Source: Orychophragmus violaceus
Lineage: Eukaryota; Streptophyta; Magnoliopsida; Brassicales; Brassicaceae
Reading direction: 5' to 3'
Assembly: GCA_030180135.1 (NCBI GenBank)
Contig: CM058235.1
Span: 93,987,006 to 94,051,005 of the forward strand
DNA length: 64,000 bases
A program made the translations under genes and the position numbers. Below, piece by piece: positions 54,281-64,000 of the stretch. Every line of letters starts with the position of its first letter. Within the stretch, counting starts at the first letter, position 1. The notes under the pieces are model-generated. The model was given only the letters and a program-made list of their open reading frames with translations, searched no databases and was not told the DNA's origin.

Positions 54281-57040
54281 CTTTTTCCTTCTGAAAAACC
54301 TAGCCTTGGATTACCCGAACCAGTGTGTTACAATTCTCCAAAAATTAATGGGAATTCTCGCTGAATTCCATGGTGAGAGTTAGCCACTTCAACCCCTTTA
54401 CCTCCAGAAATAATAAAAAAAAACTCTTGGAAGAGAAAACTAAACTTTGACTACTTATTCAGTTTGGTCCTCGAATATGTGGGAAAACTTTTCCCCTACA
54501 TGGCGTCCAAGCAAACCTTGGAGTGTCATTCTCTTCGGTACCATGTCAACAACAACTTCAAAAACACAACAAAAGATCACTTACCACTGCCCATATCCGT
54601 TAGGATCGGTTTCACACTTTGATGAGATGGTTTAACCAGCATCCATTGATTAGAAAAGTCCACTACCACATCTCGTTTCTAGTTGGAGCCCATCAAAATA
54701 CCATTTTTGTCTTTGAGAATTATCAACATTAACACTTATTCATTTAAACAAAGAGAATGACCAATGTTATATCTGATATATATATAACCTTTAGACACCA
54801 CTCATCATTCAAGTGGTTCTAAACTTTAATGTGATTCTCAACTTTCAAACAAAATCTTTGTAACTGTTTTTTCTATTATACCACGCCACAGTGGATCATT
54901 CACTTCCAAATAAATTCTCCTCAATGGTTTTCCATTATCGTGCCATTATGGCGATTATGTCGCAGGAGCAGACATCCTTGCCTCACCTCATGATGATGAA
55001 AGATACTATTCATCTCCATTATGGCTCTTGACATGTGGGGGACGACCCAACACGCTTCCATTGTGTTTGCTCGGTTGCCAAAATGAGTTCCAACTCAAAG
55101 TTTCATACCTTTTCGTTTAGACTAGTGTTTTCCCGCCAATATTCATTGGATTTCCGTCTCCATTAAACTTGCCATTTCTTCTTACTATTGTAGCTTCTTG
55201 CCAATCTGCCATATTGTTCTTCCTAACACTTTTCCTTTGGGTTTTCGTCTCCACTTTGCATTCCACTTACACTTGTAAACACAGAGGTCCAACTTGTTAG
55301 TAAGCAATTCCAAATGCCACATCTATATTTTGCAAACTTTTTCGAAAACCACCCCACCTTTACCATTTGAAGAAATTTTTTTAGTTGTCTTAGAAACGCA
55401 CAAAGAACTCCACAATTAACCACTAAATTTCCGATTTCACCATTTATTCTCAAGCATGTCATACCACAAAGATCTTTTCTAAATATCAGCCTAATCGGAC
55501 TTCACATGAGCCGTCAACAAATCGTTGATGTCATGGAACTAATTTCTGAACTAAAAATTTAGCACATATTTGGAAAGTTTTCTATTGATCATCGCGCAAC
55601 CAGCAACACAAATAACTTTTAAAGCTTAAATCTGATTAGAACACCGCCACTTTATGTGGTTTCCATGCGAAAAGGTCTTTTCATTGACCCATTGTTTTTA
55701 ACATATAACTCCTTCTGGTTCAACATGGAAACCACCTCTAAAAACTCTGAACTCCAGTCTACCTCTTTCTATTGGTGATACTTACACCAAATATATATAT
55801 ATATATTAGAGAACTATAATAAAACTCTTTTTAGTTGGTCCAAAAACTCATCAATTTGTGGTCATTGGTATTTGTTTTTCATGTTTACCTTGTTTAAAAA
55901 CTTGTATTCGATGGGAAGTCATAAGCAATAAAAGAAAAAAGAAAAGAATTGTTCTCTACATATTTTAAAGGAAAGTTTTTCAAAATACTTTGTGTTACAA
56001 GAAAAACAAGCATACAGCATAAAATCCCGCTTTTGGATTTAGTTCACCACTTTCGGACACCGTTGGAATAAAAACGGAAAGTTCTGAAAAGGGAAAACAA
56101 ATCAATTAAAGAAGAAAAGGATGAAGAGGAAATCTTGATGCCGTTGACTTTTGTTCTCAACGGCCATGATTGAGCGTGTGATGAGTATAAGAAACCAAAT
56201 TATGGCTAAACATTTCTAAAACAATTTGATGAGCTTTTTTTTATAGTTATAATCACTACAGGGGTTGATAGAAATAAAAAGAAGACTACCACTACAGGAA
56301 ATCTTTAAAAAATGTTCAAAAGTAATGTATGTGTGTCACTTACGGATATGTGTGGTGTGACAATGTTACCAAGTAGCAAAAGTGGGTGTTAAATATTTAC
56401 CCATGTGTTTCTAACGTTTACCATGTGAAAATTTATTGGTCTAGTGGTTTGATCAAATGTTTGGGGTTAATGGATTTGGGATAATGTAACATCAGAGACA
56501 TGTATTCGATGCAAGTTCTCTACATATAATTAGATTCGCTACACAAATAATCCAACCAAATCTCTTCAATTTTTTTTTAAATGATGCTCAAGAAACGAGG
56601 ACGCAGGGAAATGTATCAGAAGATGATCGGTCGAAACCCCACAGACCCATTATCCTTTTTTTTTTTTTTTTTTTTTTTACCTCGGTGGGGATCACCAATT
56701 TCCATAATTTTGTTTTCTCCAATTGTTTGTTAATCATTATAAAATTTTTATCATAAAATTCGTATCGAGTATTCATTAATCCACATTAAAGTAAAATTAA
56801 AATCCCCTTTAATGGAAATTATACGTCGAAGATCCTCTTTCGTATTAATTTTCAAAAAGTAACAATTAAATATAATATCCCATAAAAGGAAACAGACTTT
56901 TCATTAACCGGTAATGGCCGAGGCAAAAGCGTGACTGGACACCGGCAAGCAAATCAAAATGCAATATAATAATAGTATCTTTTACTGTTATTAATTTAAA
57001 GTTGTGCGATGCAACATCTCTCTCCTCTTCGTCAGACAAA
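54281..57040. other. Intergenic, no gene identified
   Basis: Contains short decayed coding-like frames (for example minus 55223-55462), a TA run near 55794-55807 and a 22-base T run near 56658-56680. No named family was recognised. The last few hundred bases are upstream of the bHLH gene. Confidence 0.4.
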
Positions 57041-57049
57041 AAGGGTCAT

Positions 57050-57059
57050 TATATTTATA
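57050..57059 (+). promoter_or_regulatory. Possible TATA region of the bHLH gene
   Basis: ATATTTATAC lies about 170 bases upstream of the start codon and is followed by a leader rich in short pyrimidine runs. Assigned on position and composition only. Confidence 0.4.
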
Positions 57060-57223
57060 CAAGGACAAGCCCTTTTTAATTGCTTGAACACAAAGGAATT
57101 CTCTCTGTGTTTTCTGCAGATTAAAAAAAAAACCGACAAGCTTTCATCTTCGGAGTTTGGTTTCTGGAGAAGACAAAAGTTTCTACCTTTTTAAGAGTTG
57201 GAGATCCAATTCTTGATTTGGTG

Positions 57224-59261
57224 ATGATGATGGATTTGGAGGTTAAGCAGATATTGAAGAGTCTCTGTTTCAGCCATGGATGGTCTTATGCTGTCTTTTG
57301 GTGCTATGATTCCATTAACCCCATGTAATTTAATTTCTCTCTTTGATGTTTCTTTTTTTGCTTATTACTTTGAGAAAGAGTTTTTAGTGTGCATAAGCAT
57401 AATTAAAATGATTTCAGGTTATTGAGAATTGAACAAGTACACAATGATGAACAATCAGCAGCTGTCGTTGATGATATGATTCTCCAGACTCATATATTAG
57501 GCCAAGGGTAGGAAGCTCAAAGATTCAATCATATTATTATTATACTACATGTTTTTATTAGTCTTTTCCTTATGATGAATCCAGTATTGTGGGAGAAGCT
57601 GCTTTAACCGGAAACCATCAATGGCTCTTCTCAGATACACTGTTTCAGGTTTCTTCTCCTTGATGTTTCATTCTCTTATGTCACATGAATAAAGACTTTT
57701 GATATTTATCTTGTTTGATTTTTTTTGTTTGCAGTGTGAACATGAGTTTCAGAATCAGTTTCTCTGTGGCTTTAAGGTAAATTTAATTGTCTCAAAGTAT
57801 CTATTTGAATCAGGTTCTTATATATATGCGGTGGTTAATTCACAGAGCATCGCAATCATTCCAGTAGGATCAATTGGCGTTGTTCAGTTAGGATCTACTC
57901 TAAAGGTTTGCATTAAAATGTCTTCCCATATAATGATTGCTTGCTGTGGAAGTCATGGACTTATTACTGTTTTTGCATCTATCTATCTCGAGATTGTTGA
58001 GAGCCCAGAGATGTTGGAAGAAATAAAAAGAGCTTTGCATTGGTTGAAGCCAGATCAATCGGAGGATCTTGATGCTTTGTTCGAGTCTCTAGTACCACTG
58101 GGAAGCTCTGAGATTGTCCCTCAAGGACTCAGCTTTGATGACATCTTCACCGACGACAATAATCCTCCTTCTTTGCTCCCAACCTCTGAAGATGATTTTG
58201 TGTTCGACATTCTCAACTCTTACTCTCTGGACGACCTCTACCAGCTGCTGGATGATTCGCCAGAACAGAATTGCTCATCAGCAGATCATCATCAGGACGA
58301 CTCCATGGTGGATCTTTTGGGGATCAATTCCTATGAATCTTGGTCGGCAACGCCTCCGGATAAAGGACTATTCTCTGAGCTCATAAGCACTAGCCTTAGC
58401 AACAGCACTAGCACAAATGTGCAAGACGGCCTAAATCAGAGTAAAAGAAGGAAACTTGAAACATCGTCAGCGCATACCTCAAGCTTCTTCCCGCAGCTCA
58501 TGGCTCATGCTGAGAGAGTAACACCTCCGAGGAGCGTGTGGATTGATGAAGACAGATCAAGCGTTGCAGGGAACTGGATGGAGAAGCCTCACGAAGAAGG
58601 AGTGAAGAAGAAAAGAGCGAAAGCAGGAGAAAGCAGGAGGCCGAGGCCTAAAGACCGGCAGATGATTCAAGATCGTATCAAGGAGCTACGAGGGATGATT
58701 CCAAATGGAGCAAAGGTAATTAATTCCTTAATTAGCATTGAGATCACAATGATTGAATCTTGTGTGTGTACAGTGTAGCATTGATACGCTTCTTGATCTG
58801 ACGATAAGACACATGGTGTTCATGCAAAGCATCGCCAAGTACGCAGACAAACTCAAACAACCATACGAGCCTAGGGTGAGTTAGAAAATCATCTGGTGTT
58901 GTTTTGATGATGATTATTAGATGATTGAATTGGGGAAAATATATGATGATGGCAGCTGGTGAAGGAGAAAGACAGAACATGGGCTTTGGAAGTGGGGTCT
59001 GTGGTATGTCCGATCATTGTGGAGGAATTGAAGACGCAGGGACAAATGCAGATAGAGATGGTGTGCGAGGAAAATGGGGATGAGTTTCTGGAGACTGCAC
59101 AAGTGATGAGAGGTTTGGGTTTGAAGATATTGAAAGGAGTGATGGAAAGAAGAGAGGGAAGGATATGGACACACTTTATCGTCGAGGCAAAGCCACAAGT
59201 CACAAGGCTTCAACTCTTTTACTCACTTGTTCACCTCTTTCAACAACACCAAACATCATGA
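57224..59261 (+). CDS. bHLH157: Atypical bHLH transcription factor of the LONESOME HIGHWAY family, bHLH157-like
   Basis: Eight exons with GT/AG borders: 57224-57324, 57418-57507, 57585-57648, 57735-57776, 57846-57905, 57993-58715, 58774-58875, 58956-59261. They sum to 1488 bases, 495 aa. The N-terminal bHLH-MYC_N domain (about residues 1-130) has LKSLCFSHGWSYAVFW, LGQGIVGEAALTGNHQWLFS and IAIIPVGSIGVVQLGS. The acidic middle includes YSLDDLYQLLDDSPEQNCSS. The HLH (about 324-388) reads RRPRPKDRQMIQDRIKELRG, then CSIDTLLDLTIRHMVFMQS. It lacks a strong DNA-contacting basic helix, as in this family. The C-terminus (LKILKGVMERREGRIWTHFI) resembles the family's dimerisation region. LHW relatives pair with TMO5-type bHLH proteins in vascular cell division. 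Three ATGs are in tandem; I chose the first. The match to Arabidopsis bHLH157 is strong from memory; the gene looks intact. Confidence 0.9.
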
Positions 59262-61097
59262 CTTATAGCTTTACTTTTTTTATGTATCTTCATTTATTTG
59301 ATTGGTGGATGGCAAAGAAATCTGTTCATAGTTTACTAGTTCCATCCCAAAACGTTTGTAGAAACGTTACATGAAATGTTGTTATTTTTGGTTTTAAAGC
59401 ATATACTGAGTCTGAGTGTGCGTGTGCACGCATATGTAAAGGGCAATGGCCAATAATCGGATACCAAAGAAAGAAAAAGTATATGTTTTGGTAGTTAAAT
59501 AACGGAATCATATGAAAACATTAACTTCACCATCATCATCAGCCGGTTCTCTTTGTTTAGCAAAAAAAAAAAAAAAACCGATGATTTGGTAGTCGCCAGC
59601 ATCTAGCCGCAGTTTTTTACGGTTAGAATTTCTGACCGATGATTAAAAAAACGGTAGACGCAGAAGGATGTGGCTAAAATTGGCAAACAAACTTGGATGA
59701 TGTATCCATTAAAAGAGAAGATCTCACCACCACTGTCTCGGAGATGGAGATTCCCTTCACCGCCAAACTCTGGTTTCGGTCGAGGTTTCGATCGGCGATT
59801 GATTCCTACGACTTCAAAATGATTACTATGTAATATTTTCTTAGGTTTTTCTTTATAAATTTTGTTTTTACGATTATCCTAATGACTTTTTTAAGAAAAA
59901 TATGCATTAAAATATATATTTTGTTTTAGTCTTTTTTATATAAATAATATTATTTTATATATTTATGTTGGTTATTAGTCTTTTCCTGGATATTTTATTA
60001 GTTTTTATTTTATTTATTTTTGTGTGTAAACCATATTTCTAATATTTTCTATACGTCATTTTATAAAGATTTGGTTGTACGGTACGCCGCGGATTTATTC
60101 TAATTTTTTTAATAAAATTTAAAAAAATATTTTTTGGTTTAAAATATTTTTATTTTACAGTTAAATTATCATGATTATAATTAATGAAAAGTAAAAATGA
60201 ATTATTTTAAAGCAATTTTCAATACCATGTTTTACTTACTAATTAAAAATAGAATTTTAAAATAGTCTGGGTTGGTTTTTTTTCAAACTATTAAAAACCA
60301 ATTTAAAAAAATGCAAGTTTAAGTCTTTTTTTTGGATAAAAGTAAGTCTTATATTTCACATAATTTAATCAATGTACGAATTTATTCTGCACAATTTGCT
60401 TCTCAAATATAAACCTAATTGGGAATAATTTATTAACATAGGAGTAAGCTTCTTTATTATAAAACGAGTAGGTAGTTGCCCCGCATCCTGTGCGGAATGC
60501 TAATTAATATTTAAATTACTTTCATAAATTTAATAGTTTTAAACTAAAAATTTACTTTAAAATTAATATTTTAAATTTTAAATTTAAATTAATAGTTATA
60601 TGATTTATTTAAAGTTTTAATTAAAATGTTTTTTTTGGTTAACTCGTATGTTTTTGCTTTTGTTTATGTTCAATGAAAGAAAACCATTATTTTTTGTTTA
60701 TAATTCATAATTCATAAATCTTGATTCATAATTAATAAAAATAATGAAAGAAAAGACTCATTTATTTCAGTGAACAATGAAAATAGATAATAGACTTCTT
60801 TAACAACCTATTTTTATTTACTTTAAAATAGTCCATAACCTTTTATGTCATTTCTTTGTTCTGGTAATTTTTTTTAATCTTTTTGTTTTTTTTTTAAATT
60901 TGTAAAATTAGTAATATTTTGACTTCAAAGCAATGCACAATAATCTTTATGTTTTTGTGAAATCTCTATTTTGTTCAAAGCAATGCACAATAATCTTCAA
61001 AGCAATGCACATTTCCGATCCACAAGGTGATTTTGTTTGATGCGAATCGAATCCACAAATAGTTACATTTTGGTATATGTTGATATCTAGAACATCA
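59262..61097. other. Intergenic, AT-rich, no gene seen
   Basis: After the bHLH 3' end the sequence is AT-rich with long T tracts. A small open frame near 59742 (MEIPFTAKLWFRSRF) is too short to call. Short tandem copies lie at 60924-61012. Confidence 0.4.
60924..61012 (+). repeat. Three copies of TTCAAAGCAATGCAC
   Basis: Copies begin near 60924, 60974 and 60996; the first two extend to TTCAAAGCAATGCACAATAA followed by TCT. The spacers are 27 and 0 bases. Confidence 0.85.
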
Positions 61098-61728
61098 TGT
61101 TGGAATTGTGTCCAGTAATCTCGGTACTGTCTCTAGAAAGTAAGAGTATGTCAAAGATCAGACATAAGTCATATAATGCTGGGGATCATGATGGCTTGCT
61201 AGAGTCCGCTCATGATCTATAAGTCTTGGACTTATTGCCTTTATTATATGATCCCATATGGGTCACACGCCTAAGCTAACAGGAAAATGTATTGGAACGG
61301 CTTAGCAGAAGTACGACAAAAGTGCCAGGCATTTGTCGTACTAAGAGAGAAAGATTAATGGGTCTGATTAAATGGGATTTAATCAGATTGGGACCAAAAG
61401 CCCATTAGGGAAAAGAGAAGGCTTTTAATGACTAAAAGCCAAGTCTTTTCTCCCTAACCCTAACACCCAGCCGCGGCCTCTCTCTCTCCCTCTGCGCCTC
61501 TCTTCCTCGTGGTCTAGCAGCCATTCCTGTGATCGCGTGTGTGAACCTCTGGAGGATTCATCCCTCGGTGCATCTATCTGATCTCTGACCTGTTCTATTC
61601 CTTCCGCTGCAACAAACAGGTAAAAGGTGAGATCATGTTATGTTTCTATTCAAGAGAACCTAGATCTGTATGTTTAGGTTGAGATGAATCTGTGAATTAC
61701 ATCAGGATCAACTAAACGAATCCCAACA
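61098..61728 (+). repeat. 5' LTR of the 3'-most copia element
   Basis: 631 bp, TGTTGGAATTGTG to GAATCCCAACA, ending two bases before the primer site. TG and CA ends are intact, with a short inverted repeat TGTTGG/CCAACA. Confidence 0.88.
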
Positions 61729-61729
61729 G

Positions 61730-61742
61730 TGGTATCAGAGCC
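61730..61742 (+). other. Primer-binding site for initiator Met tRNA
   Basis: TGGTATCAGAGCC immediately after the LTR. Complementary to the 3' end of plant initiator methionine tRNA, the usual copia primer. Confidence 0.88.
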
Positions 61743-63380
61743 ATTGGTTCTTAGGATTTCTTGTTTTAGATTCATGTTTAGGTTGTTTATTCTGTTTAGA
61801 AGTGTTTTGAATCCATTACTGATAAGAAAAACACTTAAGAAACTGAATTTGAATCCTAAACACACTAAAGAAATCACAAACCGAGCTATATGACTCGGGT
61901 TTGTTGATCGGCCGAGAGTTTTGGGTCGGATGGATGGCGGATCGATCGATCGATCATGGTCGGATCGTCGCGCTTCATCCCGTCCGTCCCGATCAAGTCT
62001 CAGCCGGCGAACGGGCCGATCGCATGGATCGCACGAACGCGATCGCATGGATCACGTCCCGTCGCGCCTCGGCATCGTCCCGCCTGACCCGAGCTCGTCC
62101 GACCGTCCCGATCACACGCAAGCGTCCCGTCCGGCAATCCGAGCGTCTCGATCTCGGATCGAGCATGCGGCTTGCGGCTGGACGGCTCTTGCTCGACCGG
62201 TTAGGGTTTTTGGGTGTAATTGGGCCGATTCGATTTCGGTTAGGTGGTTCGGTTCAAAACTTAATTAAAATCATTCGTTCTGGTTTAATAAACAGATTTT
62301 AATAATTTTATTAAATCTGGTTAAACCGGGATAAGAAATCCAATGTCGAAAGAAATATTGGATTTAGTGCCTAAACCAGGAATTTCTAATTTGATTTGGT
62401 TGGACCAAATAAATTGAGAAATTCCGGTTTAGTAAATAACCGGTTGACAATTGTGGTCGTCGTAGTAATTAAAACTTGGTTAGACCAGTTTTAATGAACC
62501 AGACCGGTTATGTCAATTAATTGGACAATTGGGTCATGTCTTGGACATGGACCAATTCTTGGGCCTCGGGCCAAGAAGTTAAAACAATTGGGCCAGTTAA
62601 TTGAGTCTTTCTTCAGATTAATTTAAAATCTATTTTATAAAATTATAAAGTCGTTTTTAAATTAAAGTTTCCGAAATTTTGAAATTAGAAAGTTTCTTAA
62701 AATAGAATTTTCTGAATTTGCGGGTTTTGGATTTTAAAGAAATTTCTAAAGTTAGAAAGTTTCCGGTTTTAGAAAATTTCCAATTTTAGAAAGTTTCCAA
62801 AAATAGTAGGTTTCCATAAATAGAAAGTTTCCCGAAATAGTAATCTTCTATTTTGTGAATGAATTTTAATAAACCTACGAACCTCAAATAATATCAAGCG
62901 TTGGATGTCTTGTCCAGGCTATGTCAGCTGTCAAAGCCCATTCAATTGCATTCATGGCCTTACAGTGTGAGGATGTCTGCTTTTGCGTGGGTAAGACGGT
63001 TTGTGATTCATAAATGTCATTGGGAGTCCCAGACATTAATGATTACATGACTGTATAGTCCGGTTTTCTTGACTAGGCCATCGGGAGTCCCGGGCCTTGA
63101 GACATCAGAGTGGATTGGGCCTCGGGCCCAGATTCACAACCAAGAGTTATATCACGGATATAATTAGCCGATATAGGGCTTACCGATATAAGCTAAGGTT
63201 GGGTGACGGCCAGTGGCCCACTTTAATTTTAGTTATATGTGGATCTTGGAATCATTATATTCTATTGAGGGTAACTTAGGTTATTGAATATAATGCGTGA
63301 TTAATCATATTATACTTTAATACGAGATTAGTCATTTTGAACATAATAACTAATAACCTTTTTATTTATATATTTCAGAT
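61743..63380 (+). other. Long leader of the copia element, with CpG-rich block
   Basis: About 1.64 kb separates the primer site and gag, long for a copia leader. 61910-62190 is exceptionally rich in CG dinucleotides and GATCG/CGTCCCG words, then the sequence returns to AT-rich with repeated AGAAAGTTTCC-like units (62690-62840). A pyrimidine tract TATTTATATATTTCAG ends just before the gag start, like a 3' splice site, so a spliced leader is possible. The two overlapping plus ORFs (61901-62302, 61921-62268) come from the CpG-rich block and show no domain. Confidence 0.6.
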
Positions 63381-64000
63381 ATGACTACTACAAGCACACA
63401 AAACACATTCTCGATCCGGTCTGTTCTCGAGAAGGAGAAGCTGACTGGAACGAACTTCCTGACATGGTCAAGGAACTTGAGGCTGGTCCTCAAGCAGGAG
63501 AAGAAGGATTATGTCCTTCGAGATCCCCTCCCCGAGAGGCCTCTTGCCAATGCTGCCAGGACTCTGCACAATGCTTGGGAAAAGCATTCGTCAGATGAAA
63601 ATGATGTTTATTGCCTGATGTTGGTGACAATGACTCCTGAGCTGCAAAAACAGTTCGAAAGTGTATTGTCTCCCATCGAGATCATGGCAAGCCTGAAATC
63701 GCTTTTTCAGGAGCAGGCTAGGACTGAGAGGTTCCAGACAGTTAAGAACCTCTTGGACTGTAAGTTGGCTGCGAATGCGGCAGTGAGTCCTCATGTCTTG
63801 AAGATGATGGGTTATCTCGATCATCTTCAGAAACTCGACTGCCCAATCAGCCAGGAACTTGCCTGCGACATCATTCTGCAGTCTTTACCTGCAAGCTATG
63901 ATCAGTTCATTCTGAACTTTAACATGCATGGCTTGAGTAAGACACTGCCTGAGCTTCACGGAATGCTCAAGACTGCAGAGCCCAACTTGAAGAAAACCGC
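63381..64000 (+). CDS. Copia gag (UBN2-type), N-terminal part
   Basis: The frame is open from ATG at 63381 to the window end (206 codons, no stop). It reads MTTTSTQNTFSIRSVLEKEK, then LTGTNFLTWSRNLRLVLKQE, the usual copia gag N-terminus. Later come MTPELQKQFESV, SLKSLFQEQARTERF and CDIILQSLPASYDQFILNF, all standard gag segments. The zinc knuckle and pol lie beyond the window. Confidence 0.88.
   Translation, partial: MTTTSTQNTFSIRSVLEKEKLTGTNFLTWSRNLRLVLKQEKKDYVLRDPLPERPLANAARTLHNAWEKHSSDENDVYCLMLVTMTPELQKQFESVLSPIEIMASLKSLFQEQARTERFQTVKNLLDCKLAANAAVSPHVLKMMGYLDHLQKLDCPISQELACDIILQSLPASYDQFILNFNMHGLSKTLPELHGMLKTAEPNLKKT

Larger units (their letters stand above)
61098..64000 (+). mobile_element. 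Ty1/copia element, 5' part, cut by the window end
   Basis: 5' LTR 61098-61728, primer-binding site TGGTATCAGAGCC at 61730-61742, a long leader 61743-63380, and an open gag from 63381 to the window end. No disabling change is seen in the gag part present, so the copy may be young. The rest lies outside the window. Confidence 0.88.

Noticed and set aside
56240..56320. A third CACTA terminus (CACTACAGG)
   Set aside because: Two short look-alikes are present, but there are no subterminal repeats and no matching opposite end.
61901..62302. 133-codon Arg-rich ORF (and the overlapping 115-codon one) as a gene
   Set aside because: Product of the CpG-rich block in the copia leader. Overlapping open frames on both strands and no domain.

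Overview
This window is plant nuclear DNA, most likely from a crucifer (Brassicaceae) with a larger, repeat-rich genome of the Brassica type. The evidence is two intron-containing genes that match Arabidopsis families closely (a DOF3.2-like Dof factor and a bHLH157-like factor), a decayed ORM (orosomucoid-like) gene, and a dense load of Ty1/copia, Ty3/gypsy, CACTA, MULE, hAT, Harbinger, LINE and SINE sequence. No bacterial features, CRISPR arrays or rRNA genes were seen. The species is inference.

Only two genes look intact. A Dof zinc-finger gene (+, exons 6818-6841 and 7030-7851, 281 aa) lies between clusters of MITEs. A LONESOME-HIGHWAY-family atypical bHLH gene (+, eight exons, 57224-59261, 495 aa) lies between a LINE derivative and a copia element. 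A third gene, an ORM homologue on the minus strand (16681 down to 12000), is broken by stop codons, a small deletion and a copia element inserted with a perfect 5-bp target duplication (GAAAT).

Layout. 490-4270: long non-coding LTR-like repeat, minus. 4924-6461: three Harbinger-type MITEs plus a MULE-type MITE, nested. 6658-7851: Dof gene. 8153-9149: two hAT MITEs eight bases apart. 9421-11389: short internally deleted copia. 12000-16681: ORM pseudogene split by copia 12865-16525. 17975-20924: CACTA derivative within LINE-like/gag-like sequence. 20925-26770: decayed chromovirus-type gypsy with a solo LTR (22063-23231) inside. 26780-27240: LINE tail. 27556-30736: foldback element with a CACTA (27765-30158) inside. 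32273-32521: tRNA-derived SINE. 35034-48171: Tat-like gypsy on the minus strand with an extra antisense ORF, a minisatellite and a rearranged chromovirus (37022-42049) nested inside; a second partial copy shares its right LTR (48172-48780). 48781-52159: second copy of the long LTR-like repeat, plus. 52788-54265: non-autonomous LINE derivative. 57224-59261: bHLH gene. 61098-64000: 5' part of a well-preserved copia element that runs off the window.

The biology is therefore two host transcription-factor genes in a nested transposon landscape. Many insertions can be delimited to the base from target-site duplications, so their relative order can be read directly. I found no clearly new gene system. 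The most unusual structures are the antisense Transposase_28-like ORF in the Tat element, the 1.48-kb LINE derivative that keeps one long proline-rich ORF, and the CpG-rich leader of the last copia element.
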